Part shown: positions 22,301 through 37,300 of the stretch, one piece after another
How the letters are laid out: each line of letters starts with the position of its first letter
Position numbering within the stretch: position 1 is the stretch's first letter
Assembly (NCBI RefSeq): GCF_001411555.2
Contig: NC_049916.1
Coordinates: forward strand, 124,001 to 188,000
Direction of reading: 5' to 3'
Length of the DNA stretch: 64,000 nt
DNA from: Juglans regia
Taxonomy: Eukaryota; Streptophyta; Magnoliopsida; Fagales; Juglandaceae
Made by a program: the position numbers and the translations under genes
The notes under the pieces: generated by a model
What the model was told of the DNA's origin: nothing
What the model saw: only the letters and a program-made list of their open reading frames with translations
The model's database searches: none

Positions 22301-25300
22301 ATTCGCTATCAAAACGGAGTCCAAAATTTGCCGCCCCCGAACAAAAGCATTTGAGGTTTGGAAATGAGTTTGTCCATCACCAAACTCATGCGATTAGCTA
22401 ACACCTTTGAAATGATCTTGTAGATCCCACCTACCAAGCTAACAGGCCGGAAGTCTTTCAAATTATGGGCACCAACTATCTTTGGGAAAAGAGCAATAAA
22501 AGTTGCATTTAATGACTTTTCAAACTTAAGATTAGAATGAAAAGCATGGAAAATCTGCATCACTTCTTCCTTCACTATCTGCCAACATTCTTGAAAAAAA
22601 GCCATAGAAAAACTATCCGAACTTCTTTTCATTATAGAAAGAAGTCTTGTTTCTTATCAACATGACTAATGTTCCTAATAAAATTCATTTGTGTCCAATG
22701 ACAAACCACTAAGAAATCTTATACAATGAGCTTAGTTTTTATGATTTCCTTGTACCTATGTCTATATCCTAACTAGATGTTTTTCTCTTGTATACATCTT
22801 GCGTACTTGGGCTACGCCTATTCCTCTGTTAGTATTAATAAAATCTCTTTTACCTATCAAAATAATAGTAATAATCTAAATTGCTCTCAGTATATAATTA
22901 ATTATGTTTTGTTATCATTGGCAAACACTAAAAGCATTAAGTGTTGGGAGTTTGTATATGCAATCTCAGAAAGTTAATCTATGGTGGTTTTATAATTATT
23001 CCCTAGGTATAAAGAAGGCATTTGGAATCGGTAGTACAAGTATGGAAGTCCTCCTTCAAGTTTCCGGTGTGGTAAAAGACATCTGTGTTGGCATGCTTTC
23101 GGATGATAACTTTTCTGGTGTAAGATTTTTTCAAATTAATTTACAGCTTTGAGCTTAATTTTTGGGAGCTTTGTTTGCAAATTACAAGTTGGTCAGTCAA
23201 CATTTTCATGCTTTCAGTTGATAACTTCTCCTACATAACCCCAAGGGGTTGGCCCAAGCGGTGAAGACCTTGGTCTTGGGGTATCACTCCCTTCAAGGTC
23301 CAAGGTTCAACACCTCATGGGTGCAAACAATCATTTGGGACCATACCTTCTGGTGAAAAGCTAGCAATTTAACCAGTTCCGTGTAGAGAAACTTCTGAGG
23401 GTGCGGTGCACGGGACTGGGGTTTACTCGACAGGGGTGGGTCCGAAGGGCCTTGCCTTGGAGAGGTTCCCTGACATAAAGAAAAAAAAAAAAAAAAAACT
23501 TCTCCTACATGCTTCCTCCTTGATGAGCTTTTGACTGAGGTGGGCACTTATTGCGTTTTAATTTTGGATTTGAGGCATGCCTACACACGGACCCCTTTCA
23601 TATCTCAGTTTTGGGTTTGATATGTCATTTGCCTGCCTATCAACATGTTGGATGCCTCTGGGGGGCTGCCTTTTCAAGATCCCCCATCTTTGCTGCTTTA
23701 AAGATTGTCCACTTGGTCAGACGCCTTAGTCGGTTCCATCTTGTGGAAGTGTAATTGAGTGTAGTCAGTTACTTTGCTTTGGTCATTTGATTTAAAAAAT
23801 AAAATGGAGGGAAGGGGGGGGGGGGGGGTTGTTTACACCTTTGAAGGTTGTTTTTTTTTTTTTTCCTTTGGGTTTCCATAGTCCATTAAGTTAACACTCC
23901 TGAATGAGAGGTCCTTGAAGGTTTGTGGTGGAGATGGATGGTCTTTGGATGCATATGGCGAGGAGAAAGTAAGGTCATGGGTGGATTTTTTGTATGCTTT
24001 CGGATCTCATTTGGTAACACTCTTCAAACACATTGATATCAGATTGCATATCTTTACCTGTATATTTGGTTGTTGGTGTAACTGCTCCATATGGCATAGA
24101 CAGAGAATTTTATATGTCTTGCTTACTGGCTTCTTTTAATTTTGAAGACTGTAGTCTTGCACAAGAGACAAGACTACAATCTTACTGGCTATAGTGTTTT
24201 TCTTACTATAGTTTCTTTAATATTTTAAAATATAAGTCTTGTACATTTGTGCAATTGCATTTCTATGCATGGACTGTCTTATCTTTTTGGATTTAGTTGC
24301 AGGAAGAATGCAAGGATTTGAATCAGAGAGTAAAGGATGGCTTGCTCAAAAGGCCAACTGTTGTAAGTTTTCCTTTTGGAGTTTATTTTACAACTAAGAT
24401 ACAATTTTATCAACAATGAAAGAGGGTGTAAACTTGGTACATAGTAAGCATTCAAGAGATCCACGTAGCTAGCGGAAGGAAAAAGTGATAGAAAGTAATG
24501 AACAGTAGTCATAGAAGTATACTAATGTTGACCACTATCATATAATGCAAAGTATGACTTGAGCCCCAACATTGTTTGTTTGCAGTCATCGAAACGACAT
24601 TAATTTCTTTCCCTCTAAATACACCATAACAGAGCCAGTGTCATCTTCCACAACAGTTCACAATGATGGCTCTTAAACTGTGGTCTCCGACATGCTAGGA
24701 GATCCACTACTCAGAAAGGCATAATCCACTCTATACCAAATAGGCCAAAAACTGCGTTCCATGAAGTACTTGCAAACTTGCAATGTAGGAGAAGGTGATC
24801 CACTGTTTTACCATTCTTCTTGTGCATGCAACACCAATTAATCATTACAATGCCCGACTTTCTCATGCTATCCAGGCTAAGATTCCTCCCCAATGCCACT
24901 GTCCAAACAAAGAAATTCACCCGGGTTGAGCTTTATTCCCCTAAATAAGCTTCCAGTGGAAATAAGTCTCATCATGAGCACATAGGACATTGTAAAGAGA
25001 CTTCACATTGTACACTCCTTTCCTAGAAGGGCACCAAAGCATTCTTTCGTCATTGTTGCTTCCAACCCGACTTTGAATACAACCTATCAAAAAACAAAGA
25101 GAAGAGATCCACTTTCTAATCATTGGCCCCATTTTTGGAATGTTATTCTTTTAATTATCATTTAGATCACCTGTCGAGGCATAAGCTATTCAACTTCTAG
25201 GATCTTTGTAACACCCCCTTCTTGTAGATATAAGAATGCTACTAAAACATGAAACTTGTGCCAAGTAAGAGACATAATAAAAGGGGTTAGCATGTAGGCA

Positions 25301-28300
25301 TGCCAGTTACAGAAAGCAGAAACAAAACAATGTCTTGTAATAATAGAGTGGAAATAAAGGGCATTTAATAATAACAGTTCGGACCAAAATAACCTTTGGC
25401 ATAAGCATAACTGAAACAATATCATAAACAGAAACAGAGGCCCTGTTGACCCCAATGGCAGGGTTGTGCATCTCTACTGTTAACCAAGCAGAAACAAAAA
25501 ACCATAAGCTGCATTTTATACCTGTGGCTAGGCCAGAAACATAAACAAGAGGCCACATTTTATACCTGTGACAAGGCCAATAACAGAAACAGAGGCCACA
25601 ATTAAAGAAACAGAATCTTATGCACTAGGATTTTCAAATTCAGTACATTAACAGAAATGGTTGAATAAGCAAATAATATCATGTAATCAGAAAACTAATA
25701 CGGAAGTCACATTTACATGTTATGCAGTGGAGAATCAGTGTACAAATTGCTCATGTCTATACCAGTCATTAGGGGTCCTACATGCACCCTACGGAGCGGG
25801 GTTGCCCCCTTTCCGCACTCCGCCCCCCCATGGGCACAAGGAGGGGGGGGGGGGGTTTGCCCTCGGAATCCGCTACCGTATCCTAGGGGCGAGGCCCCCG
25901 TTTGTGTGCTGGAGTGCAGGGGCAAACCCCTGGTCCGTCCGGCCCCATCTACCGCTTGAATGGGAAAAAAATTCAGAAAAAGACAACAAAATACAAAAAA
26001 CCACAACAACCCAAACTTGCAATCAAACCAATCAACCAAGCTATTGGAATTCCTAAATTTGCTTGAGATGCCACCATAATCCAATACCTCTCGATCATTT
26101 ATTTTAACAACCTGAAACATTTAAGACATCCACTTAAAGATAACCATTCACGTCACCCTCTACCTGTATAGACGTCCTCAACCAATTTATCCACGAATCG
26201 AGCAAGCCAACAACAACTCAAGCATTCCACCAAAACCACACATTCAAGCAATAGTCAGGCCTTCTAGCAAACCAAATATTCCCACCATAAACTCACGCCT
26301 TACCGATCCTATCGCACTAAAACAATCGCCACAACTAGATTCTTAGTTAGTCCCAATCCAACAATTTTAATCCTGCGGGCTAAGCTGAAGAAGGGATTGC
26401 GAGACAACCCTATTATTTGTTCAAACCAACCTCAACTCAATCCATAATAAAGTCTAGGAATTTACCTATTGTCCAATGGCAGCAATTTCATTGTAAGAGG
26501 AGCAATGATGTTAAAGCATTACAATGGCGTGGTGGAGATACTGTCTATCCATGGCTATGACAATGGCACAAGAAAGAGGGAAAACATTGTGAGAGGGAAC
26601 CAACAAAGAGGTAGCAACTGGGCAGGGAGAAGCCTCATCTTACCGAACTGGAGTGGTGTAGAGCTGAGGCTTGTGACTAGACGTGGTGTAACAGTGTTTG
26701 TGCTCGTAGAGGAGTGGCTCAGCTTGGTGGTGTGCGGCAATGCAACATCGTTTGATGTTGTCGGTGGCATGGAACTTGGTGGTGGGGTAGCAAGGAGATG
26801 AGTGCTTGGTGTGGCAATGTAGCGAAGTTCCAAGTGGTAGTGCGGTGGGATGTTGGTAGCAAAACAGAGAATGTGGTGGTGTGGCAGCAAATTGAATGGG
26901 ATAATGGCAAGGAAGAGATGCACAGAGAGAGATGTAGGGATAAGGGAAGAGGAAAGACCAAGAGGGAGGGAAAGGGTGGTGACATTTGGTAGCCTAGTGG
27001 TGGACGACCACTTGAAGTGCAGAGAGAAAGGGAGAGACCGGGAGGGATGATTAGGGGAAAAGCGATTGCGGTGTGGGCAGGGATGAAAGAGACATTAGGT
27101 GGTGTGTGATGTAGAGGGAGGAAAGTGCTGGATCCACTTGGGGAGGCTTGCGTAGGAGATGGCAAGAAGAAGAGAAAGCTTGGGCTTGGGCTTCAAAAAA
27201 GTTGGGTTGTGACAACATGTTTCAAGGATGCATAAATGATCAAACATAAGCGATCAACGTGTTCTTTACATAGCTTATTAAACTTGTCTTCCACTTGCTT
27301 ATACCCTATATGAATGGACTAGACCTTTGTGAAAACATCCTATAGTGTGACCACAACCTGTCCCACCGCCTATGATCACAACGGTGACTGCTTAACTCAC
27401 TCATAACTTATCTCTGGTGGACCACACATTCATGTAAATGTTCTTCAGTGTAACTACAATTGGTCTTGATCACAAGGATGATCGCTAAATAGCTCATAAC
27501 ATATCTATGATGTATTTATCCAGAGATGGTAGGGTCACTTTAATCAAAAGTAGCCTTTCCAACTTGCTGACCTACTTCCTATCATTATTTCTACTTCCCA
27601 CCAAGGTGGCTCATCGCATGGAGAAACTCCAACAATATTTCTTATGGAGGAAATGAAGGATGAGTTTAAATTCCGCTAGGTAAAATGGGCCACAATGAGC
27701 TCCCCTGTTCCGAAAGGAGGATTAGGTATTCGGAACTTGCAATCTTTTAGCAAAGCTTTGCTTGGGAAATGGCTATGGATATACCACAATGGACAGGGAG
27801 CATTGTAGAGAGCTGTCATAGTATCGAAGCATGATGGACCATGGGGAGGATCGTGTTCAAATGAGGTGAGTGGGCCATATGGGTTGGGGCTATGGAAACA
27901 CATAAGAGGATGGGACACATATTCAAGAAATATCCATTTTGAGGTGGGTGATTGGTCCAAAATCAAATTTTGGCATGATGTATGGTGTGGCAATAAGGCA
28001 CCCAAGAAGCTTATCGAGAATTCTATAAGAATGAAAGAAGCCTCAATTTTGGACTCCTATCCAATGGTACTCCCCAAGATTAGGAAGTTGACGCTTCTTC
28101 GGAGTTCTATGATCTAGTGTACTCTAGCCATATGATGCGGGGAGTTGAAGACGATTTTTTGGCACCCCTCTAAGAAAGGGAAGTTTACAATACGTTATGC
28201 CCACGCATAATATAAATCCATTGCCTTGGAAGAGTATTTGGAAGACAAAGGTACCCGTTAAGGCAATTATTTTGTATGGACGGCTTCCTTGGGGAAGATC

Positions 28301-31300
28301 CTCACACTAGACAACCTACGGAAATTCCACATCATAGTCTTGGATTGATGTTGTATGTGTAAAAAGAGCAGAGAGTCCGTCGATCATCTATTACTTCATT
28401 GTGAGATTGCTACAACCTTGTGGAATGAGTTATTTGTTCGGATGGGATTAGTTTGGGTGATGCCAAAAAGGTAATCGAACTCCTAACTTCTTGGAGATGC
28501 ATTCAAGGCAACTCTTAGATTGCAACAGTATGGAAGATGGTTCCAATTTGTCTATGATGGTATATTTGGAGGGAGATGAATGCATGAAGTTTTGAAGATT
28601 GATAGCGGTCAGTGGATGAGCTTAGAAACCTCTTTTTCAATACTCTATTCCATTGGTCAATTGTAATTGATTTTAATGGCATGACTTTTCATGAATTCCT
28701 TGTGCACTAAACTAGCATGCATAGGCGATGCTCTTGTATATGTCCCATATACTTGGGCCTTTGTCTATGGGATGTGATGTGATTAGTCATAAATATGTTT
28801 TCTGAAATCATAAACTTAGAAAATCCGAGTTGGGCTTCATGCTTAAAAAATGTGACAAGCTTTAACATCTTACATTCAAACCAGCAACCTATCACATGGT
28901 TATCATCAGATACACCCCCAGTGTAAGCCACCCATCATGGCCACAAGGTTGGTCCAACCACCCCCGTAGGTTTTCCTGGGTGGCTGGGCACCAAAAGTGG
29001 TGTCCACCAGTATTTTTTCTTATGTTAAACAAATCCAAAAATATAAATTTGTTTTAAAAATTTGCTATTCCAAAGCCTCAAGAATAGTCATTCCTCCCAT
29101 TTTTTTGAGGAATAACTATTCCTCATTTTGTGGAATGACTTCACACGGAATAGCCATTCCTTCTCCTAAAAAGGCAACCAAACCTAGGATAGTTATTCCA
29201 TGGGAATATCTATTCCTTTCCAGCATTCTATTTTGTGAACCAAACAGACCCTTGGTAGTTTTCTAGGGTTTTTTAACATAAATAAGCCAGCTGTGACAGA
29301 TTAGGAAGCTAGGGATCATGTTAGGCAAGTTTTCCCCTTGGAAATTTGCCTTGAATGACATATTTCTACCAACAATGAAATCTGAAGTCCAACCAAGAGT
29401 TAAATTTCACCCATTTAAATAATAAATAAATAAGCAGAAAATAGTCAGACCTGTGGGCCTACAATTCGAAAAAACCTAGATTTCTGGGCTGGCGTGTGAC
29501 AATTTCTTGGTACCTTCCCATTCCTTGGAGAGTTAGAAGTCTTACTAAGTTAATCAATGAACTTTTGGCAGCTGCTAGAGTGAGTGTTTCTGTGGTTTCT
29601 ATTATGACAGCACTGCTGTGCCGATCCTAACCTGTCTTAGGATTGGTTTAGGGAAGTTTGCTAATCTTTGAAAACCTGCTTAGGTGGCTGACTTTTAATG
29701 AAAAACAATCTGTCAGCTTTTAATAAAAATGAAACAATATCTAAACTTCCCAATTATTTATCACAAAACAACAATCCTAAAATACGAATTTCACCCCAAA
29801 CCTGGAGATTCTAGGGCCAGGTGTGACAACCCGTCACCAGAAAGCTTCCCTTTGTGTGGTGTTACACCATAATCACTTCCCAAACAACACTTTTTAAACC
29901 AAGTCAAACTTCTTATCCCAAAACAATTATTACTTTGAAGAACAAATCTTCGACCAATTCACTGAATGAAAAATTTTACTTATCAAAAAAATTCACTGAA
30001 TGAAATTTAAAAATCATCACTAATCCCACTCCATAGAAGGTCTTGTTGAAGTTTCTTTATCCTCTTAGCCACACCAATCAGAATGGGGAAAATTGACCAT
30101 AATAAGTGGGCAAATTTAATAAAGTACTTTTAGTCAAGGTTAACCTACCTTCCATTTGATAGATAAGGCCTCTTTCAACCAGCTGACCTCTTTTCAATTT
30201 TCTCTGCAATATCACTCCATATAATAGTGGACTTATGAGATGCACCCAAAGGGAGACCTGAATACTTCAACGGTAATGAACAACCCTACAACCCACCCCA
30301 CAGTACTGGCCAAGCTTTCCACATCTCCTACCTCACCAACTGGAATAATCCTGTGAGGAACACTCTAATCCTGTTGAGATATTGTGATAGCCTCTGCTTG
30401 CTGATAAAAGGTTGATGCCCAGAAATCCAACCAGAGTGGCTAGTGAAGAAGGCCAAGGGAATGAGTTGAGAGGTTTTGAAGGGAATAGATAGCCTTTAGA
30501 CCGTTGTTGGTGAAAGCACCAGGCCCAGTTTAGCGCAAATGCTGTTTAGAGCCTAGGCACAAAGAGCAAGCACGTACTTGACTGAAATAAAGCACATAAT
30601 TTTAAAAGTTAATGTATATTAATAAAAATATACACAAAATAAAATTAAAAAAAGGTTTAAATAGCATATTATGCAACATGAAAATCAATTACTCAACTAA
30701 TTACATAAAATTTAGAAATTTAAGTCAAACACTACTGTGTTGTAAGGTACTTAGCTTTAAGATCGTTCAAAATTTTTTTGAGAATAACCTCTTGTGGTTT
30801 GAGTTAAATAGAAAGAGGACTGTGTTAATTTTGTCCGTCAACATTAACTGAAAATGCATGGTAATAAATATGTAAATGCAGGTGCACCTCGATCTCACTA
30901 TTTCATTATCTATATTTCTACTCCAGGGAAATAAATATGTGAATGCAGTAAACTATAACACTTATTTTCACATATATGCACACATTTCTGTATTGTAAAT
31001 TATTGGAACCTGAAGAAAAGAATCTTTCCCTTATCAGAATCTGAAGGAAAGGGAAAGAAGGAAGAAACTAGTTTAAGTCCTGAGACATGTGAGTTATATA
31101 GCAATAGAAACAAAGAGGCGGGAGGGAGGGAGATGTGATCATTAAAATCTGTTGGTAACCTTATTGACTTTCGAATTTATTTGGATCACTGGCATATATT
31201 ATACTTCTATATGAAGCTGGAATTTCCTGAGATTTTGTTGAATTATATTAATAGCAAATGACATGTCAGCAGTATTTTTTTTTCTTACTTTCTTACACCT

Positions 31301-34300
31301 ATTTCAAGTCCATTTGAATAGCTCATATCATCATCAAAGGATATATTGCATACTTAAATTTCTTCTCTTCTTGTTTTTGGCTAAACATTATAATCAGTTG
31401 CCTCTTTAAATTCTCCAGTCTCTTGTTTCTTTTTCTTTATTGGGTCATACATGGTATTTCAGGTTTTTTCCCATACTTCATTTTGTTAGTGTGCTTCTTA
31501 AACCTTTACAGGTGGAGCTTCAACACAAGGCGCAAATATTGCACGAGGATATTACAAAGCATGTAGGTGTTAAGTATACAAAAAATTGACTATTTGCTAA
31601 GAGATCTGCTTGCATTTTTCTTTCTCATATTTTTATTTTTATTTTGCCTGTTGGGTGCAAGTTTGTCAATATTCGTCTCATGTAGTAGTATATTGTTGGC
31701 TAACTGTAAAACATTAATTTCAGTATCTTCCATGAGAAAACACATGCTTATCAATGCAAACACTAATTTTATCTCATTCTCTTGGTGTAATTGGGATTGA
31801 TTTATTCATCCAACTCACTTTTTTTATGCGGTGGGGTGGTTTTGTTGCAGTGGCTTGCAAGAGAAATTCCTTTATTACAAAACCTCATTGATCGAGCCAA
31901 TGAGAAAGGATGGCGTAGAGAATATCCTTTCATGATATTTTTAGATTGCAAGCCATGTATGATAGTGTTGGCCTCTTGCTGTATCTTGTGATGTAACCAG
32001 GGATTTGGTTTAAACATATAATTGAGTCATCTCTGACGCTTTTGAACCAATTAGTAAACAAGAGAGAGGGTGCAGCCACTACATATTGAGAAACATTTGG
32101 CCATATGAAACTCTCTGGCAATGAAGTCAACTTTTTGGCCGTTACATTGGAGTTATTCTCAATGGAGCCGATGGTGATCAGAAGAGTGTTGGCAATGTTG
32201 ACATTGTTGGTATTGAGTTCTTTGAGGAAGAGATCAATGATCTACAGTTCTTTTACTCCTTTCAGAAAATCTTTTCTACCGGGTGACTCGTAGGAGGTGA
32301 AAAGGGCCCTTATTTTATCCCACACAGTGCACTACCATCGGCCCTACCAGGCAACATCTGCCTGCACAAGTTCAATCAGGAGAGAGGATCTGACAGAAGT
32401 ACAAAATTTCAATCTAATTCTCTGGTGGGCTCCTCTGGGGGTATAATCTTGTGGCATTGGTCATGGATGACAACTGTAGCAACATGAACAAAGATGGTGT
32501 GTTTGAACCAACGGTAACTAGGCATGGTTACTTGGAAATGTGACGTTTTGCCTCGGCATATTCGTTTCAATGACATTTTTTTACAACAAATCTATTATGA
32601 GATACATGTTGAGCCTCATTGATGATGGGATATTTTATTATGGGATAAATCTCAACCTTCTCTCATATATTACTTATGAAGCAATTACAAACCAAAGCAT
32701 AAATGCAAGAATGGTATGCTTGTATGGTATGGGCAGGTCAAAGAATTGCCATCCCAGATTTCCTAAGGTCCTTTATCATCTTTGTTAAAGTTAATCTGGT
32801 GGTGGTGGATCTGAATATAAGTTCAAACTGATGCTTTGCTGGATTCCATCTAGAGTTGGGTGTCTTTCAGAAGTTGGTTCTCATCAGTGTTCACAGACTG
32901 GAGCAGCGTATGATGCCCTGTGGAAAGAGAAATAGTTAAGAGGAAAGACTAATCATATGATGCTAGTACGGGATTCTCTGGCCCCTTGGAAGTTGACATC
33001 TTTAACCTTGTTTGCGTTTTGGGATAAAATATACCATACTACATTAAAAATTTAACACTTTATAGGTCCATAATTGTGTCACATCTAAAATTTGTCTGCT
33101 CATCCATTATTACAGTTCTCGCTTCTGTAGCATCTCTAACAACCAGGCATCCTACTGTGGAGGATTGTTCATTTTTGCCTCTGTTAATATTGAAAGTGAG
33201 AGACTAAACCAAAAAAAAAATGTTTATGGTGAGAGAAAAATAGGATAATTTACAAGGATGTGCCTTGCATCATCAGATTATAAAAATTTTACGCGAGGCA
33301 TTTGTTTGAGTTTCTTCAATGGATACATGGGATTGTCCTTTTCATTGTAATACCATATCTTTGAAGGCTGTCCTCTCATGGTTTTCTTAAGAAGAGGATG
33401 GTATCCGGATTTTCTTGATCATCTTTCCTTGGTAATGTGGTAAAATTTTATATTTTGTTTGAACCCACGCTTTGTGACACACCCATGTTACAGAAAGAAA
33501 CATATCCTAGTGAAAATTTTAAGTCAACTTGCATGTAAATCATCTTTGGATCCTTAATTCATTTACGCTTGATCAGTACCTGGAGAAAAAGCAGCTGCTT
33601 GAGACACCAGATGAACAGTCACGGCTGTTGCATGAGGTTCCAAAAGTAAATGCAGATGAAGTAGAACCGGAAGCTACACCGAAAGATATTCTAGATAACG
33701 TGGAACAAGGAAACAATGGTTCACCTAGGTCAATCCTCAATGGAGCTTCAGAAGTTCCGTTTCGCATTATAGCGGCAAATGGTGCTGCATCAACCTGGAC
33801 ATGTCAGAGCACTGATTTTGCAGGTGCATCATTTACATTAACTCTTTTATTTCCTTGACGTACCACTTCAAAATGGTTGAGGTCTCTAATCTTCTGTTTT
33901 TACACATTTCTGCAACGTTCGTGCATATGGTTTTTTTTGGTTTGGAGAGTTTTTTACGTGAATCGTGAGAAAATACTGACCTATTGTGATAAGAATAAGT
34001 GAATGCATTAATTTATTCTCAGAAATATTTCAATTTAGTCCATGTTATTCATGCAGCATTTGGAAGTTTTCATGAAAATGATGCGTGAACCTGTGAGATA
34101 CATGACTTTTTTCCTTTCTTCTTGCCAGAGAGCGTCCTTGGATAGCTTTACATAATAAGATAATCCAATTTATGCCAAAGATTGTGGGATTTACTTGTAT
34201 GTTCTGATACAATGGAAATCTAAACTGGTTCATTGCATGTGCATGCAATTTCCAATCTGCCCATCACATAAGTTGCCCTGCACTTTCTGCTCCCTGATTT

Positions 34301-37300
34301 CAGTTTGGAAATCATACCGATAACCTAGAAATACAAGCATGTGGAGGTCCATTGTCATTTGTGCAAGTTATGGAAGTTGTTGCATCCCTTGATGCTTTTA
34401 CTTAGACCTTAAGTATAGGTCGACTGTCATTTGTGCTAGATGGGAAGTTGTTTGTCTGTTGATGCATTTAGATAGACATTAAGTATTTATTTATTAGTGG
34501 TCTTTTTTTTTTGGGTGGGAATGGGGAATGCTAAAACAGCGATTTTTCCCAAAAAAATAATAATATGGTTTTTGATGAACGTGAAGAAAAAGCAAGCTTA
34601 GGAAACTGATATTTGAGAAAAATAGCTTCAGGCATTACTGCTAATTTGATGCTATGGCCTAAATCGCTTTTATGAGGGGATTTTTTTCCTTCATAGAAGC
34701 TGTAACCAATGGAGTATAAGTGAGAAAATTTTCAATTTTTACTAAAAAGCTGGCCCTGATGGACACTTGTGCTCCAGTTTTGAGGTCTTCAGTTATTCAA
34801 TTGTCAGGAACATCATAAAAACATATATAGAAGTTGGGCTCTGTGGTAGTTCTCATTCTATCTTTACTTATCCCACAATTCCATAAAAGTGGAGAAATAA
34901 GGGATCTATCTTCAGGGAATTCCAAAACTATTTTCTCTCTCGTCTGAAACTATCCACATGACCGTCACTAGGTGATTGTGTAGGCTTGTGGAAGCATCAC
35001 TCAGCCATGGGTTAGAGGGCTTCTCCACGCTGGCTCATTATCTTCTCCTCCTATTCTCTCTTCTTCCTACCCTTTTCTTGCTGTTTTCCTTTGATCTGCT
35101 TGCTCTGTATTTGGATGGCATCCTTGAAGTAGCCTGCTGGGTGTACCAATGTTGCAATTGGAGATGATGGGCAACTGGTGATTGTTCTTGGAAGGAGTGG
35201 ACTGTAACTCTGGGAGAGAACATCTGATCTGTCAAGGGCTCCCGAGACCCAACCATTGGCATTGGTAGTGATGAAATCTTCAGGTTTTGATAGGACTTGG
35301 TTGGCTCCCTAGTGTTGATTTCTTGAAATGGAGGTGGAAGCCCTGGAGGAACACTGGATGCCAGATCTACAAATGGCAGGAGGCACTGTAGGTTAGAGGT
35401 GGCAATGGGGGCAGACGAGGCCGAGGAACCAAAGGTAACTTCTGTAGAGGTCATGGAGTTGGCTTTACTCTAGTCCAATTGCAATGAGAGCTGTGCACTA
35501 GGTCCAAGTGTTGCCAACGTACTTTGTTGCTCTGGAGTGTGCGGAGATAGGGAAGGGCGGGGTTATAGTTAGGCACCTACGATTGGGTTCATTGAAGCCC
35601 TTGATAGGGTCCGTCAACCCTAGTGGGAACAAAGCTTCAAAGTCTTAATCCTAGACCATGGAAGCTCATGTAGGTGCAAATCCAGAAGCTCCAGCTGCAA
35701 GGGGTAAGGCTTCCAAATTGAGATTTGTTGAGCTTTAGTAGAAAATGGGAAAATCATAATTCAGCCATTTGAGATCACATCCTTTCTTTTTATAAGTAAA
35801 ATATTTTATTCATACTAATAGAAGAATAGGCATAGCACAAGTACACAAGGCATAAACAAGAGGAAACACCTAATTAAGAGGAGGAAACAAATACAAGGAA
35901 ATCGTGAAAATCAAGCCCATGGAAACAAATAGCTTAGCCCTAATTCAACTTATTAAAAAAGAGTGATCTAATCTCCCCAAGAGAGCGTTCCCGTTCTTTG
36001 ATGTTCTGATCATTTCTTTCCTTCCATATGCACCATAGAATACAAATAGGTACCATCTTCCAGACTGCTACAACTTGTGGAATGTTAAAGTCAAGAGAAC
36101 AAAGCTATACGAAGAGATTGTTTGGAAAACTTGACTGCTATGTGGAGTGCAATTCTCATTAAGTAGTAGGCATCGGCCCATGCTTTACAAGGAAAGAAAG
36201 TATTACCATACATAGGAAGTTCTAATGTAAAAGTCCATAAGAATTAGCATCTATACATGGTAAGAATATTACTTGTACAGCTGGTATAAACAGATAAATA
36301 TACATGGTAAGAATGAGCATTTATTATATGCGGTAACATCCCCCCTCAAATTGATGCTGGTAAGTCAACTAGCAACAATTTACCAACAAGAAATTGATGC
36401 CGCTGTCAAGTCATTGCTTTGGTGAAGACATCGGCTACTTGGAGATCAAAAGAAAAGTAAGGAAGAGATCTCCAAGGTATCGCGGATAGAATGATAATCA
36501 ACTTCAATGTGCTTGGTGCGTTCATGGAATATGAGATTGGTTGCAATTTGAATAGTACTGGTGTTATCAGCATGAAGAGGGGTAGAAGTAGTATGAGGAA
36601 ACCCAAGCTCCTCAAGAAGACTGCGTAGCCATATAATTTCAAAACAAATAGTAGACATGGCACTATACTCGGCCTCAGTAGAGGATTTAGAAACACAATC
36701 TTGTTTATTACATCTCCAAGAAATTAAGGCATCACCTTAAAACATACATCAACCCGTAATAGAGAGACGTGTATCCGAACACCCAGCCCAATCTGCAAAA
36801 CTATGGCAACAAGTTGAAGAGATGAGCCTGTAGGAAAGAATAACCCACAAGTGGACAAACCTCGAAGATAGCGGATTATGCGGCGAACTGCAGCAAGATG
36901 CAGATGTCGAGGAGAAGACATAAATTGACTGACCTGATGAACGACATAGGAGATATCTAGGTGAAGTAGATAAGACTCCCAACCAGGCTTCGATAGAGAG
37001 TAGGATCATCCAAAAGAACCCCTTCATCTTTCCTATATTTGACATTTACCTCCATAGGAGTATCAACAGAAGAAGTATCCTCTAGACCAGCCAATGTAAT
37101 AAGATCTTGAATATACTTATGCTGGTTCAAGAAAATATCATTGGCTCGATGATGTACTTCCAGTCCTAAGAAGTATGTGAGTTGACTAAGATCTTTCATA
37201 TGAAAAGTTGCATGCAACAAGTGCTGAAGCTTAGTAATCAAACCACAGTCAGTGCCAATAATGATAATATCATCCACATAAACCAAGAGAAGGACTATAC

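Noticed and set aside
23237..23310. Functional tRNA gene
   Set aside because: A and B box resemblance is present, but no full cloverleaf; the A-tail and target duplication show it is a SINE head.
26469..27165. Overlapping open frames on both strands in the LTR block at 25207-27214
   Set aside because: Low-complexity sequence open in several frames; no family features, and it lies within a repeat.
31914..31919. GTAGAG as a GT donor for exon 5
   Set aside because: No downstream AG acceptor restores the frame into YLEKKQLL at this phase, whereas the AT-AC pair does so exactly with U12 motifs.
32000..32500. Possible coding exon within intron 5
   Set aside because: Short open frames match nothing recognised, and the flanking exons join in frame without it.
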